DNA from: Jeotgalibacillus alimentarius
Lineage (GTDB): Bacteria; Bacillota; Bacilli; Bacillales; Jeotgalibacillaceae
Length of the DNA stretch: 64,000 nt
NCBI RefSeq assembly: GCF_000829445.1
Contig: NZ_JXRQ01000015.1
Location: 408,127-472,126 of the forward strand
Reading direction: 5' to 3'
The first letter of the stretch is position 1. Every line of letters begins with the position of its first letter. Positions 1 to 7,009 of the stretch are shown piece by piece. Below the pieces are notes generated by a model, which saw only the letters and a list, made by a program, of their open reading frames with translations, did no database searches and was not told the origin of the DNA. Made by a program: the position numbers and the translations under genes.

Positions 1-135
1 AATAATACAGAGATCTGGATGAGAGAAGATCAGGCCAGTGTGATTGATAGACGTTTTCCGCTTGAACAAGCCAGGGAAGCACAAGTCTATTTAAAGAATA
101 AAGGTAAGCTTGGGACAAGCCCGTTGCTTCCCTGA
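1..135 (+). CDS. C-terminal end of a zinc-type alcohol dehydrogenase / quinone reductase family protein (partial)
   Basis: Only the last 44 codons are inside the window, ending at a TGA at 133-135. The readable tail (DRRFPLEQAREAQVYLKNKG) has the pattern of the C-terminus of medium-chain dehydrogenase/reductase proteins of the NADPH:quinone oxidoreductase type, where an FPL-E-A-A stretch precedes a final K-GK segment. The frame is open from base 1. A strong hairpin terminator follows 15 bp after the stop. The family call rests on this short tail alone; the substrate cannot be stated. Confidence 0.6.
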   Translation, partial: NNTEIWMREDQASVIDRRFPLEQAREAQVYLKNKGKLGTSPLLP

Positions 136-150
136 CCTGCTGTCACATTT

Positions 151-186
151 AAAAAACCGTATTCTCACTGAGAGTACGGTTTTTTG
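151..186. terminator. Bidirectional Rho-independent terminator
   Basis: AAAAAACCGTA and TACGGTTTTTT form a hairpin with a T-run on either strand. It lies between the convergent oxidoreductase gene and cotJC, so it can serve both. Confidence 0.85.
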
Positions 187-196
187 ATGATGAAAT

Positions 197-766
197 CTAA
201 AATACTTTCTTCTGTTCACGGTCTTCTGTAATCAACATCACAGCTTCCTTGAACCGCTGGGCGTGAATGATTTCACGCTCCCTTAAGAACCTGAGCCCAT
301 CATTCAAATCCGGATCATCTGATTGATCAATAATCCACTGATAAGTTGCCCGCGCTTTTTCTTCCGCTGCGATATCTTCATAAAGATCAGCAATCGGATC
401 ACCTTTTGCCTGAATATAGCTCGCGGTGAATGGGACACCTGCAGCATTATTGTAAAAGAGGGCACTGTCATGGCTCACGTAGTGTTCAGCAAGACCGGCT
501 GCCCGGAGCTGATCGGGTGTGGCGTCTTTTGTGAGCTTGTAAATCATAGTGGCAATCATCTCAAGGTGTGCAAATTCTTCAGTACCAATATCATTTAACA
601 CACCAATCACTTTATCAGGAATTGTATAACGCTGGTTCAGATAGCGCAGTGCAGCAGCGAGTTCTCCGTCTGCGCCGCCGTATTGCTCCATCAGATACTT
701 TGCAAGCGTAGGATTACACGTGCTGACTTTTACGGGGTACATCAGCTTTTTTTCATAGCTCCACAA
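197..766 (-). CDS. cotJC: CotJC, manganese-catalase-like spore coat protein
   Basis: The 189-residue protein matches the CotJC family over its full length. It starts MWSYEKKLMYPVKVS and shows the ferritin-like four-helix pattern of manganese catalases, with EEFAHLE near residues 62-68 and EREIIHAQRF near 162-171 as likely di-metal ligands. It is an inner spore-coat component. The start is a TTG preceded by AAGGAGG at good spacing; the nearby ATG is out of frame. It is the last gene of a minus-strand cotJA-cotJB-cotJC series. The gap to cotJB is about 270 bp and is filled by two structured repeats, which is unusual because cotJ genes are normally close together. Expression from a sigma-E promoter before cotJA is expected from the family. 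Confidence 0.93.
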   Translation of the reverse strand: MWSYEKKLMYPVKVSTCNPTLAKYLMEQYGGADGELAAALRYLNQRYTIPDKVIGVLNDIGTEEFAHLEMIATMIYKLTKDATPDQLRAAGLAEHYVSHDSALFYNNAAGVPFTASYIQAKGDPIADLYEDIAAEEKARATYQWIIDQSDDPDLNDGLRFLREREIIHAQRFKEAVMLITEDREQKKVF

Positions 767-788
767 ATCGCATTCCTCCTTAAATTAA

Positions 789-904
789 AGCGGAAGGCGC
801 TTGGTCAGTTGCGACAAGCATAAGACGCGGAACGAAAAAGGGCGATCTTTCCCTTTATCGTTCAGTGGCTTATGACTCGAGCAGCTAGCGCCAGAAGCTG
901 GATA
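789..904. repeat. 116-bp structured repeat, copy 1 of a tandem pair
   Basis: The unit runs from AGCGGAAGGCGC to GAAGCTGGATA. It folds as a long interrupted hairpin: GGCGCT with AGCGCC outside, CATAAG with CTTATG in the middle, AACGA and AAAGGG with CCCTTT and TCGTT inside. The conserved blocks GACAAGCATAAG and CTTATGACTCGA are shared with copy 2, while stem bases differ in a pair-preserving way. It lies in the cotJB-cotJC spacer. I know similar sequences occur across Bacillaceae genomes, but I do not know an accepted name or function. Confidence 0.75.
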
Positions 905-911
905 GAGTAAA

Positions 912-1027
912 AGCGGAAGCAGGCGTTCAGGTCCGACAAGCATAAGGCGGCTTGAGAGAAATGGGTGCCCTTTCCCATTTTCTCAAGATGTCTTATGACT
1001 CGAGGACCTGCCTGCTGAAGCTGGATA
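912..1027. repeat. 116-bp structured repeat, copy 2 of a tandem pair
   Basis: This unit has the same length and orientation as copy 1, starting 123 bp later. Its outer stem is GCAGGC with GCCTGC, followed by AGGTCC with GGACCT, CATAAG with CTTATG, and CTTGAGA and ATGGG with CCCAT and TCTCAAG. The stems are conserved while the sequences differ, so selection appears to act on the fold. The copy ends 6 bp before the cotJB stop codon. Confidence 0.75.
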
Positions 1028-1033
1028 AAGTGC

Positions 1034-1297
1034 TTAGACCTGCCACGGCCATGGTGCTTCAGCCCACTCCCATTCCTGGTGGTTTTGCACAGGCATACCG
1101 AATCGCAGTGGTCCATAACACGCTTCAAAATCGGTTTTCAGTCTGCTGCTGTAGGCTGCATAGTAATTGTACTGCTGAATTGCCTGGGCATCATCGGGAT
1201 GCGTATTGAGATACAACACCAGATCGTAAATAACAAAATCAATGGCTTGAATCGCTTCAAGCTTCGCGTAATATTCTTTTGGTAGCTGTTTTTCCAT
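1034..1297 (-). CDS. cotJB: CotJB spore coat protein
   Basis: This 87-residue protein carries the CotJB pattern: a helical N-terminal half with LEAIQAIDFVIYDLVLYLNT, then a YGPLRF segment and a tryptophan-rich tail (EWEWAEAPWPWQV). CotJB is needed for assembly of the CotJ proteins into the inner spore coat. The ATG at 1297 has AAGGAGG eight bases upstream. It is 14 bp downstream of cotJA and clearly co-transcribed with it. The catalytic function, if any, is unknown in the family. Confidence 0.9.
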   Translation of the reverse strand: MEKQLPKEYYAKLEAIQAIDFVIYDLVLYLNTHPDDAQAIQQYNYYAAYSSRLKTDFEACYGPLRFGMPVQNHQEWEWAEAPWPWQV

Positions 1298-1311
1298 TGG
1301 GTGAACCTCCT

Positions 1312-1533
1312 TTATTTACGGTAGGGGCTCTCATAATAATCGAAAAACGGTTCCCACAATGTGCCCTTTCTCAGCGCTTCTAAAGGTGGGAACTGAGGGT
1401 AATCAGGCGGCTGGAATCCGGTGAGTACATTAGGTGGTACAACATAGACTTTCGGACCGATCGGCGGACATGGATCAAACATTCCTCTGAAAGGAAGGTA
1501 ATAACGTCTGAACGGGGTATTCGGTTGAGACAT
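1312..1533 (-). CDS. cotJA: CotJA spore coat associated protein
   Basis: The 73-residue protein is rich in proline and aromatic residues (FRGMFDPCPPIGPKVYVVPP, then PDYPQFPPLEALRKGTLWEPF), the hallmark of CotJA. It is the first gene of cotJABC. The ATG at 1533 is preceded by AGGAGG. A sigma-E-like -10 element (CATATACT) lies 35 bp upstream. CotJA is a small mother-cell-expressed spore component needed, with CotJB, to place CotJC. Confidence 0.9.
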   Translation of the reverse strand: MSQPNTPFRRYYLPFRGMFDPCPPIGPKVYVVPPNVLTGFQPPDYPQFPPLEALRKGTLWEPFFDYYESPYRK

Positions 1534-1567
1534 AGCTGTCCCTCCTGTGAATTCAGATTACCTGAAG

Positions 1568-1596
1568 AGTATATGCAGCAGGGGCGAGGAGTAGAA
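1568..1596 (-). promoter_or_regulatory. Candidate sigma-E promoter of cotJABC
   Basis: On the minus strand CATATACT (complement of 1568-1575) agrees with the sigma-E -10 consensus CATACAMT. The -35 region is weak, so this rests on the -10 match and on the known sigma-E control of cotJ. Confidence 0.4.
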
Positions 1597-1608
1597 GGAT
1601 TGCATGCA

Positions 1609-1635
1609 AAAAGCGTGCTGCACCTGCAGCACGCT
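1609..1635 (-). terminator. Terminator of the DUF3953 gene
   Basis: AGCGTGCTGCA and TGCAGCACGCT form an 11-bp stem followed, on the minus strand, by TTTTT. It lies just after the stop of the 1642-1884 gene and upstream of the cotJA promoter. Confidence 0.8.
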
Positions 1636-1641
1636 CTCACC

Positions 1642-1884
1642 TTAACTGCTGAATCGAAGCAAAATCCCATCAATCGCTACATAAATAACGAATAGAAAAA
1701 TTACAATATATGTATATCCAACTCTGCTCTTTTTATTTTGTCTGAGCTCAATCAGACCATTAATAAAAACAATCAAACCCAGTAGCAGGAGGGTGAAAGG
1801 CAGCCATTGATGGTCATCTGTAATGATGATATAAATCGAAAGGATAAGTAGAATAACCCCTAAGATCAATTTGCTGTTGTTCAA
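1642..1884 (-). CDS. Small DUF3953-type membrane protein
   Basis: The 80-residue protein is almost entirely hydrophobic, with three predicted membrane segments near residues 5-22, 27-44 and 57-75 and a short charged loop (ELRQNKKSR). The layout and sequence style fit the DUF3953 family of small Bacillales membrane proteins, whose function is unknown. No ATG or GTG is in frame near the 5' end, so TTG at 1884 is taken as the start, with AAGGAG about 12 bases upstream. It follows a 26-codon membrane-peptide gene on the same strand. Confidence 0.65.
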   Translation of the reverse strand: MNNSKLILGVILLILSIYIIITDDHQWLPFTLLLLGLIVFINGLIELRQNKKSRVGYTYIVIFLFVIYVAIDGILLRFSS

Positions 1885-1920
1885 ATCAACATCACGCTCC
1901 TTTTACATTCCGTCGTCTCG

Positions 1921-2001
1921 TTATAGTACAAAAAATCCGATAGCAAAAAGCACAACTGCAACGATTGCCCAGAAAAGTGCCTGTTTGTTCTTTTTCTGCA
2001 T
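1921..2001 (-). CDS. 26-residue single-span membrane peptide
   Basis: The short frame ATG-TAA encodes MQKKNKQALFWAIVAVVLFA followed by IGFFVL. That is a basic N-terminus of seven residues followed by one hydrophobic helix. The start codon is preceded by AAGGAGG ten bases upstream, which is much stronger than chance would give. It is followed 37 bp later by the DUF3953 gene on the same strand, so the two may be one transcript. Similar tiny peptides with a basic head and one helix are common in Bacillus genomes and usually lack a known role. Confidence 0.6.
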   Translation of the reverse strand: MQKKNKQALFWAIVAVVLFAIGFFVL

Positions 2002-2164
2002 GAGAAGATGTCCTCCTTTTTAATTTTCGTATCTATATTTTACCATAGATGGAAGCGGAGTGAGGGATGGATTGGCAGATTGTGAGGTGGTTCTTATCAA
2101 GAGACTTAAGATTGACGAAATAAAAATTCGTCCTGAAGGAATACCAGCTGTACCTTGCCTACAC

Positions 2165-2191
2165 AAAAAAACTGCCGTATAGGCAGTTTTC
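2165..2191 (-). terminator. Terminator left behind the htpX remnant
   Basis: AAAACTGCC and GGCAGTTTT form a hairpin with a run of seven T on the minus strand, just after the TGA of the htpX-like remnant. Confidence 0.75.
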
Positions 2192-2201
2192 AGTCCAGCA
2201 G

Positions 2202-2291
2202 TCACCGCTGTTCCAAACGCGCAATCCGTTCATCAAGGTCAGGGTGAGTAGAAAATAGTTTCATGACGTTACGTTTACCGCTGATTTTCAT
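2202..2291 (-). pseudogene. 3' remnant of an HtpX-like M48 metalloprotease gene
   Basis: On the minus strand a frame reads MKISGKRNV then [20 protein letters not shown] and stops at 2202. The LFSTHP-x-x-x-ERI-RLE pattern is the C-terminal signature of HtpX and other M48 proteases. The HEXXH catalytic region and all membrane segments are missing because homology ends near 2290. The gene's terminator is still present. The break coincides with the break of a second truncated gene on the other strand. Confidence 0.6.
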
Positions 2292-2491
2292 TTGCACTGA
2301 CTGCTCCGTATACAGCACTCGTTACAATGCAGGCAGCAGTTGAAAATGTGCTGATTGTTACACTCGGCAATATTGTCGGAGGGGCTTTCTTTGTTGGGGT
2401 TCTGTATACGTATTTGAATTCTACAAAGAAGGAAAAGGAATTAACTGCAAAAGCGAAAGCAGCTTCTACCAGGGCTGCTTTGGAGAGATAA
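2288..2491 (+). pseudogene. 3' remnant of a formate/nitrite transporter (FNT) family gene
   Basis: The plus-strand frame that ends with TAA at 2489-2491 reads ...MQAAVENVLIVTLGNIVGGA, then FFVGVLYTYLN and a lysine-rich tail. The N-L/V-I-P/V-VTLGNI-GGA-FVG-LY-Y core is the last transmembrane region of FNT channels. The other five helices are missing. A terminator hairpin follows 8 bp later. Open codons upstream to 2288 run into the htpX remnant, so no start exists. Confidence 0.6.
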
Positions 2492-2499
2492 TTGAAGTA

Positions 2500-2543
2500 T
2501 AGCCATGCTTTTCGCGTAAAGGTGAAAAGTGTGGCTATTTTTT
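2500..2543 (+). terminator. Terminator after the FNT remnant
   Basis: TAGCCATGCTTTTC pairs with GAAAAGTGTGGCTA (G-U pairs allowed) and is followed by seven T. Confidence 0.8.
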
Positions 2544-2709
2544 TATTCATCTTTAAGTTTGCCCAGATCCAACATATTTCCCCGTCTATTACTTCATTTA
2601 TCAATTCTAAAACTCGTGACATACTATAAAAAGGTTTGTATAGACCCACTCGTGGGCAGTCTGGTAGGATAATGAAGCTGCAACAAAATTGCACAGGTGG
2701 TGTTGAAGA

Positions 2710-3606
2710 ATGAACAATCGATTTAAAGAAGCTGAGTTTGCCACATGGGTTGGCATCGTGGCAAATACGCTGTTAACGATATTAAAAGGGGTTTTTGGCT
2801 ACATTTCAGGCAGCCGGGCCCTTGTCGCTGATGCTGCCCATTCAGCGTCAGACGTGGCGGGATCAGTGGCAGTGCTTGCGGGGCTGCGCACGGCGAAGAA
2901 GCCGCCTGATGAAGACCATCCGTATGGTCACGGGAAAGCTGAGAACATTGCAACGATTATTGTCGCGATTCTGCTTGTCGTCGTTGGCGTGGAGATCGCT
3001 TCAACTTCAGCAGGCGTCTTTTTTGGTGAAATCCCTCAGGCGCCAGGCAGCATTGCACTTGCTGTCATTGTATTCTCCATTTTGATAAAAGAAATCCTGT
3101 TTCATTATAAAAAGCGTATTGCAAAAAGAATCGACAGCTCTGCTTTGATGGCAGAAGCCTGGCATCACCGGTCAGATGCATTGTCTTCAATCGCTGCATT
3201 CTTCGGTGTGCTTGGTGCGATCATCGGTGAGCGGTTTGACCTGAGCTTTTTACTTTATGCCGATCCTGTGGCTGGTTTAGTAGTGTCACTGATTGTAGTG
3301 AAAATCGGTTTCTCTCTCGCAAAAGAAGCAGGTTCTGTCATGATGGAGCAGGTACTTGATGCAGAAAAATCAAACCCATTTATCGAAACGGTCATGATGA
3401 TTCCAGGTGTTGAAAGAGTAGATGAACTGCTTGCAAGAACACATGGTCATTATATTGTGGTTGATATTAAAGTGAGTGTGGATCCGTATATTACAGTAGA
3501 AGAAGGGCACCGGATCGGTAAGAATGTAAAGCGCAGATTGCTTGAGCGTCATGAAGATGTGAAGCAGGTGCTTGTGCATATCAATCCATATAATGAAGAT
3601 TCCTGA
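2710..3606 (+). CDS. Cation diffusion facilitator family efflux transporter (YeaB/MneP-like)
   Basis: This 298-residue protein has the CDF layout: six membrane segments over residues 12-205 and a C-terminal cytoplasmic metal-sensing domain (PGVERVDELLARTHGHYIVVDIKVSVDP). The metal-site motifs are visible as DAAHSASD near residue 41 and HHRSD near 153. The closest remembered relative is B. subtilis YeaB (MneP), a manganese exporter. In B. subtilis that gene neighbours yeaC, yeaD and yebA, whose homologues lie about 50 kb away in this window. The start has GGTGTTG upstream, a weak site. Mn, Fe or Zn as substrate cannot be decided from sequence. No yybP-ykoY riboswitch was seen upstream. Confidence 0.85.
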   Translation: MNNRFKEAEFATWVGIVANTLLTILKGVFGYISGSRALVADAAHSASDVAGSVAVLAGLRTAKKPPDEDHPYGHGKAENIATIIVAILLVVVGVEIASTSAGVFFGEIPQAPGSIALAVIVFSILIKEILFHYKKRIAKRIDSSALMAEAWHHRSDALSSIAAFFGVLGAIIGERFDLSFLLYADPVAGLVVSLIVVKIGFSLAKEAGSVMMEQVLDAEKSNPFIETVMMIPGVERVDELLARTHGHYIVVDIKVSVDPYITVEEGHRIGKNVKRRLLERHEDVKQVLVHINPYNEDS

Positions 3607-3735
3607 TGCATGATGACGCTGAATAAGGGTATCGGTATGATAGGAGCCATTCCGTATTTAAAATGGTGAAGCATACTGATGATGTGCTAACTTTAGAGAA
3701 AGATCAGCACAGGTTGAACGAAAGGAGTTAGTCTC

Positions 3736-5352
3736 ATGGCTGTGATCGAAACGGATGTATTGATTATCGGAGCAGGACCCGCAGGACTCATGGCTGCAAA
3801 TGTCATGACAAAACGCGGAGTAGACTATATCTGCCTAGAAAAAAAACCGGGGCGTTCAGTGTTATCAAAAGCATTAGGTATACAGGCAAGATCTCTTGAA
3901 TTATTCGAATTTCTCGGAGTGAACAAACCCTTTCTGAAAAGAGGATACCCCGGACCGGGTGCAAAGATTCATCTCGCAGGAAAGCATCCTTCATACGTTG
4001 AGATGTACCATATTAAAAGCAGATATCCATACTTACTTATTATCCCTCAGGATGAGATTGAAGAAATTCTTGAGAATCATCTGAATGAAAGAGGCGGACA
4101 AATTTTCAGAGAGCATGAAGTGCTTGATGTGACGCAAAAAGATAACGGAGTCTATGTAACAGCCGTACATCACGGCATCACAAAGACTTATTTTGCAAAA
4201 TACCTTCTTGCCTGTGACGGTGCCCACAGTAAAATCAGAAAAGAACTCGATGTGCCATTCATCGGTGAAGATGAGGGGATTACGTTCTTCACGGGAGATG
4301 TTGAAGTTCCTGAGATGAAGGAGATTCATATTAATCTCCATCTGAATGACAGAGGAGCTGCCGCGTTCTTTCCTTATAAAGATGGCACCTACCGCGTTGT
4401 CGGATTTGATCGGACAAGACAGGGCGGACCGCGTAGAAAAGAGATGAAGCTCTATGAATTGCAGGAAACGCTCGATACAATTCTTGATAGATCCTACCGC
4501 GTGCAGCACCCCAAGTGGCTTGCTTATTTTGGCACAGCTCACAGGCAGGTTCCGAATTATCGCGTAGGAAACGTTTTTTTTGTCGGCGATGCAGCACATG
4601 TCAATAACCCGTTAGGCGGTCAGGGCATGAATATCGGCCTTGAGGATGTCGGAAATCTCTGCTGGAAGATCGATACCGTTTTAAAAGGCTACGCAGGAAA
4701 TTCATTTCTGGATACGTACCATGAAGAACGTGCACCTGTGGCAAAAGAAGTTATACGAAATACCACACTGGAGCTTAAAATGATTCATATGAAAGGACTG
4801 CTCGGCCAGGCGAGAAACTGGTCAGGAAAAGCAGCGCTTACACAGGGCTGGGTCCAGTCCATATTTGCAAATGAGCTTTCGCATGTGCACAGCGATTATG
4901 ATAAAACGCCGATTAACCGTTCATTTAGAGATAAATCTCTGTCCCGCAAAGCGATACAGGCTGGTGAACGTGTGCCGGATCAGATATTATTCAATGAAGG
5001 CACCACAGATGAAAGGCTTTATCCGCTCATTCAGCGGCTCGGATATGTCTGTCTGATCTATATCGACTGTTACGAGCAGGATCTGATTGATTTTGCTTAT
5101 AACTTTGCTGAACAGGCGAATCAGGCTTTTCCGGATATGCTGAAAGTGTATCTCGTGGCCCGTGGCGGTACAGTCATTACAGAGCGGGACGAACTTCCAA
5201 TTATCTATGACGTGCACCGTGATCTCGACAAAAACCTGGGGATGAGTAAAGGGAGTACCCTTTTCATTCGTCCTGATGGCCATGTAGGTTTCCACGACGG
5301 GTCAGCTGATGTGAGGAAAGTGATGGCGAAGTTAAAAAGGTATTTTATATGA
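3736..5352 (+). CDS. FAD-dependent aromatic-ring monooxygenase (PheA/TfdB family)
   Basis: The 538-residue protein has all three markers of group A flavoprotein hydroxylases: the N-terminal Rossmann GAGPAGL (residues 12-18), the DG motif (CDGAHSKIRKEL, near 161) and the GD motif (GDAAHVNNPLGGQGMNIGLED, near 282-302). The last 160 residues look like the thioredoxin-like C-terminal domain found in phenol hydroxylase relatives. Such enzymes use NAD(P)H and O2 to hydroxylate phenolic rings. No ring-cleavage genes lie beside it, so the substrate is unknown and it may act alone. AAAGGAG precedes the ATG. A terminator follows 10 bp after the stop. Confidence 0.85.
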   Translation: MAVIETDVLIIGAGPAGLMAANVMTKRGVDYICLEKKPGRSVLSKALGIQARSLELFEFLGVNKPFLKRGYPGPGAKIHLAGKHPSYVEMYHIKSRYPYLLIIPQDEIEEILENHLNERGGQIFREHEVLDVTQKDNGVYVTAVHHGITKTYFAKYLLACDGAHSKIRKELDVPFIGEDEGITFFTGDVEVPEMKEIHINLHLNDRGAAAFFPYKDGTYRVVGFDRTRQGGPRRKEMKLYELQETLDTILDRSYRVQHPKWLAYFGTAHRQVPNYRVGNVFFVGDAAHVNNPLGGQGMNIGLEDVGNLCWKIDTVLKGYAGNSFLDTYHEERAPVAKEVIRNTTLELKMIHMKGLLGQARNWSGKAALTQGWVQSIFANELSHVHSDYDKTPINRSFRDKSLSRKAIQAGERVPDQILFNEGTTDERLYPLIQRLGYVCLIYIDCYEQDLIDFAYNFAEQANQAFPDMLKVYLVARGGTVITERDELPIIYDVHRDLDKNLGMSKGSTLFIRPDGHVGFHDGSADVRKVMAKLKRYFI

Positions 5353-5361
5353 AGGAAATTT

Positions 5362-5390
5362 AAGAAGCCTCGAAAAGGGCTTCTTTTTTT
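5362..5390 (+). terminator. Terminator of the monooxygenase gene
   Basis: GAAGCC and GGCTTC stem with a seven-T tail, starting about 10 bp after the stop codon. Confidence 0.85.
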
Positions 5391-5535
5391 ATGGATGATG
5401 CAAAAGGGCGTGGTGCCTGTCCTGACAGGAATACCGGTGTGAAAAATCATTGTATGGAATCGCAGCCTTCCATATAAAGAAACAGTAGTATTAAAAAATA
5501 AAAAAACTTTTTTTTAAAAAAATGATCCAATACTA

Positions 5536-5589
5536 AACTCTCTTCGTTAGCTGTTTGAAATCAAATAAATCACAATGAAGAGGAGAGTT
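5536..5589 (+). promoter_or_regulatory. Leader hairpin that can hide the ribosome site of the surface protein gene
   Basis: AACTCTCTTC at 5536-5545 is complementary to GAA at 5577-5579 and GAGAGTT at 5583-5589. The 3' arm contains the AGGAG ribosome site of the gene starting at 5594. A mutually exclusive fold could therefore gate translation. This is an inference from base pairing only. Confidence 0.4.
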
Positions 5590-5593
5590 ATTT

Positions 5594-6937
5594 ATGCAAA
5601 AGAAAAAACTACTTAAGAGAATTGCAGCACCAGTTTTAGGACTTTCATTAATCGCACCAACAACAGGACTTGCAGCAACAGGGGAGGCGACAGCGGTCAC
5701 ACCGGCCTCAGATCTTCGTTCAACACTTGATCAGCTGCTGTCAGAGCACTATGTACTGGCAGTGAACGCAATGGTGAAAGATTATAACGATGCACCTGAT
5801 GAAGAGCAGGCTTATGCAGCACTTAATCAAAATGCACTCGATATGACACCGGCAATTGAATCAATCTACGGTGCAGAGGGTGCACAACAGTTTGAAGAAA
5901 TATTCGTTAATCACAATGACTACTCACCAGACTTTGTGGAAGCAGCAAAATCTGATGATGCTGATATGAGAGCTGCAGCAGAAGCAGAGGTTGAAGAATT
6001 CACAAATGAGTTTGGTGCTTTCCTAGCAACAGCAACTGAAGGTAATCTTCCTGAAGAAGCAGCAGTGGAAGTTTTAACTGCACATGAAATGGATGTTATC
6101 AGTGCATTTGACAGCTATGTTGAGGGTGACTACGAAGCATATTTCACTCACTTCATGGAAGGTTATGACAGAATGTTTGACATTAGTAAAGCATTATCAG
6201 TCGCAATCGTAACGCAAATGCCGGATAACTTTGAAGGATCTACAGCAGATTCACCTGCAGCTGATTTGAGATCTACGCTGAATAACCTTGCAGCTGAACA
6301 CTTTGCACTTGCAACAATGAGCATGCAAAACGGTGTAACAGGCGCACCTGAGTATGATTTTGCTACTTGGGCAGAGGATATGAATACTGATGAATTTACT
6401 GCAGCAATCGGTTCAATCTATGGTGACGAAGGTGCAGCACAGTTCAAGGAAGTATGGACAAGCGAACACATTAATGCACAAGCTGACCTTGTGAGCGCAA
6501 CAGTAGCTGGAGATGAAGAAGGAATTGCAGCAGCTAAAGAAAGTCTGTCTATGTTCACTCAGGAATTCGGTATGTTCCTTGCAACAGCAACTGAAGGAAA
6601 CCTCCCTGAAGATGCAGCAATCTCTTCACTTAAGACACACGAAGATCAGGTTGTCGCAGCATTTGACGCTTATGTAGCTGAAGATTATCAGACGAGCACT
6701 GATACATTCCGTGAAGGTTATGCGTTCATGTTTGGTGTAGGCCAGGCACTTGGTGACGCAATCGTGAAGCAAATGCCTGATCAATTTGCAGCTGATATGC
6801 CTGCAGATATGCCAAATACAGGTCTTGGCGGAGCAGCTGAACAGCAGACACCAGTAGCTGTATGGGTTGCACTTGCAACAGCGGTTCTTGCAGCAGCAGG
6901 ATTCGCAATTAAAAAGAAAACAGCTGACCAGCAATAA
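5594..6937 (+). CDS. Cell-wall anchored protein with two helical repeats and an MPNTG sorting signal
   Basis: The 447-residue protein has a signal peptide (basic MQKKKLLKR, then a hydrophobic stretch ending near GLAAT at residues 25-29). Two tandem domains of about 175 residues follow, at 39-214 and 223-398. Both begin DLRSTL and share EH, IYG-EGA-QF, F-NEF/F-QEFG-FLATATEGNLPE-AA, H-x-x-V-x-AFD-YV and QMPD-F. The C-terminus is a classic sorting signal: MPNTG (406-410), a hydrophobic span and KKK. The sorting motif replaces the leucine of LPXTG by methionine. A sortase gene follows directly. The repeat domain is all-helical with conserved histidines (52, 164; 236, 349), so metal or small-ligand binding is possible but unproven. 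Relatives I recall are annotated only loosely. Confidence 0.8.
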   Translation: MQKKKLLKRIAAPVLGLSLIAPTTGLAATGEATAVTPASDLRSTLDQLLSEHYVLAVNAMVKDYNDAPDEEQAYAALNQNALDMTPAIESIYGAEGAQQFEEIFVNHNDYSPDFVEAAKSDDADMRAAAEAEVEEFTNEFGAFLATATEGNLPEEAAVEVLTAHEMDVISAFDSYVEGDYEAYFTHFMEGYDRMFDISKALSVAIVTQMPDNFEGSTADSPAADLRSTLNNLAAEHFALATMSMQNGVTGAPEYDFATWAEDMNTDEFTAAIGSIYGDEGAAQFKEVWTSEHINAQADLVSATVAGDEEGIAAAKESLSMFTQEFGMFLATATEGNLPEDAAISSLKTHEDQVVAAFDAYVAEDYQTSTDTFREGYAFMFGVGQALGDAIVKQMPDQFAADMPADMPNTGLGGAAEQQTPVAVWVALATAVLAAAGFAIKKKTADQQ

Positions 6938-6955
6938 CATAGTCATTGAATAAGC

Positions 6956-6984
6956 AGAAGAGTGGTTCAGGCCACTCTTCTTTA
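6956..6984 (+). terminator. Terminator or attenuator between surface protein and sortase genes
   Basis: AAGAGTGG and CCACTCTT form a perfect stem followed by CTTTATT. It ends about 25 bp before the sortase start codon, so it may lower sortase expression relative to its substrate. Confidence 0.7.
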
Positions 6985-7009
6985 TTCACATAAATGGAGG
7001 GATCAGGCC

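Noticed and set aside
2275..2694. 139-codon minus-strand frame over the FNT remnant
   Set aside because: It is antisense to a clear FNT C-terminus and to its terminator, has no ribosome site and shows no recognisable protein features.
4033..4599. 188-codon minus-strand frame inside the monooxygenase gene
   Set aside because: The sense strand encodes intact flavin motifs across this range; the antisense frame is a shadow.
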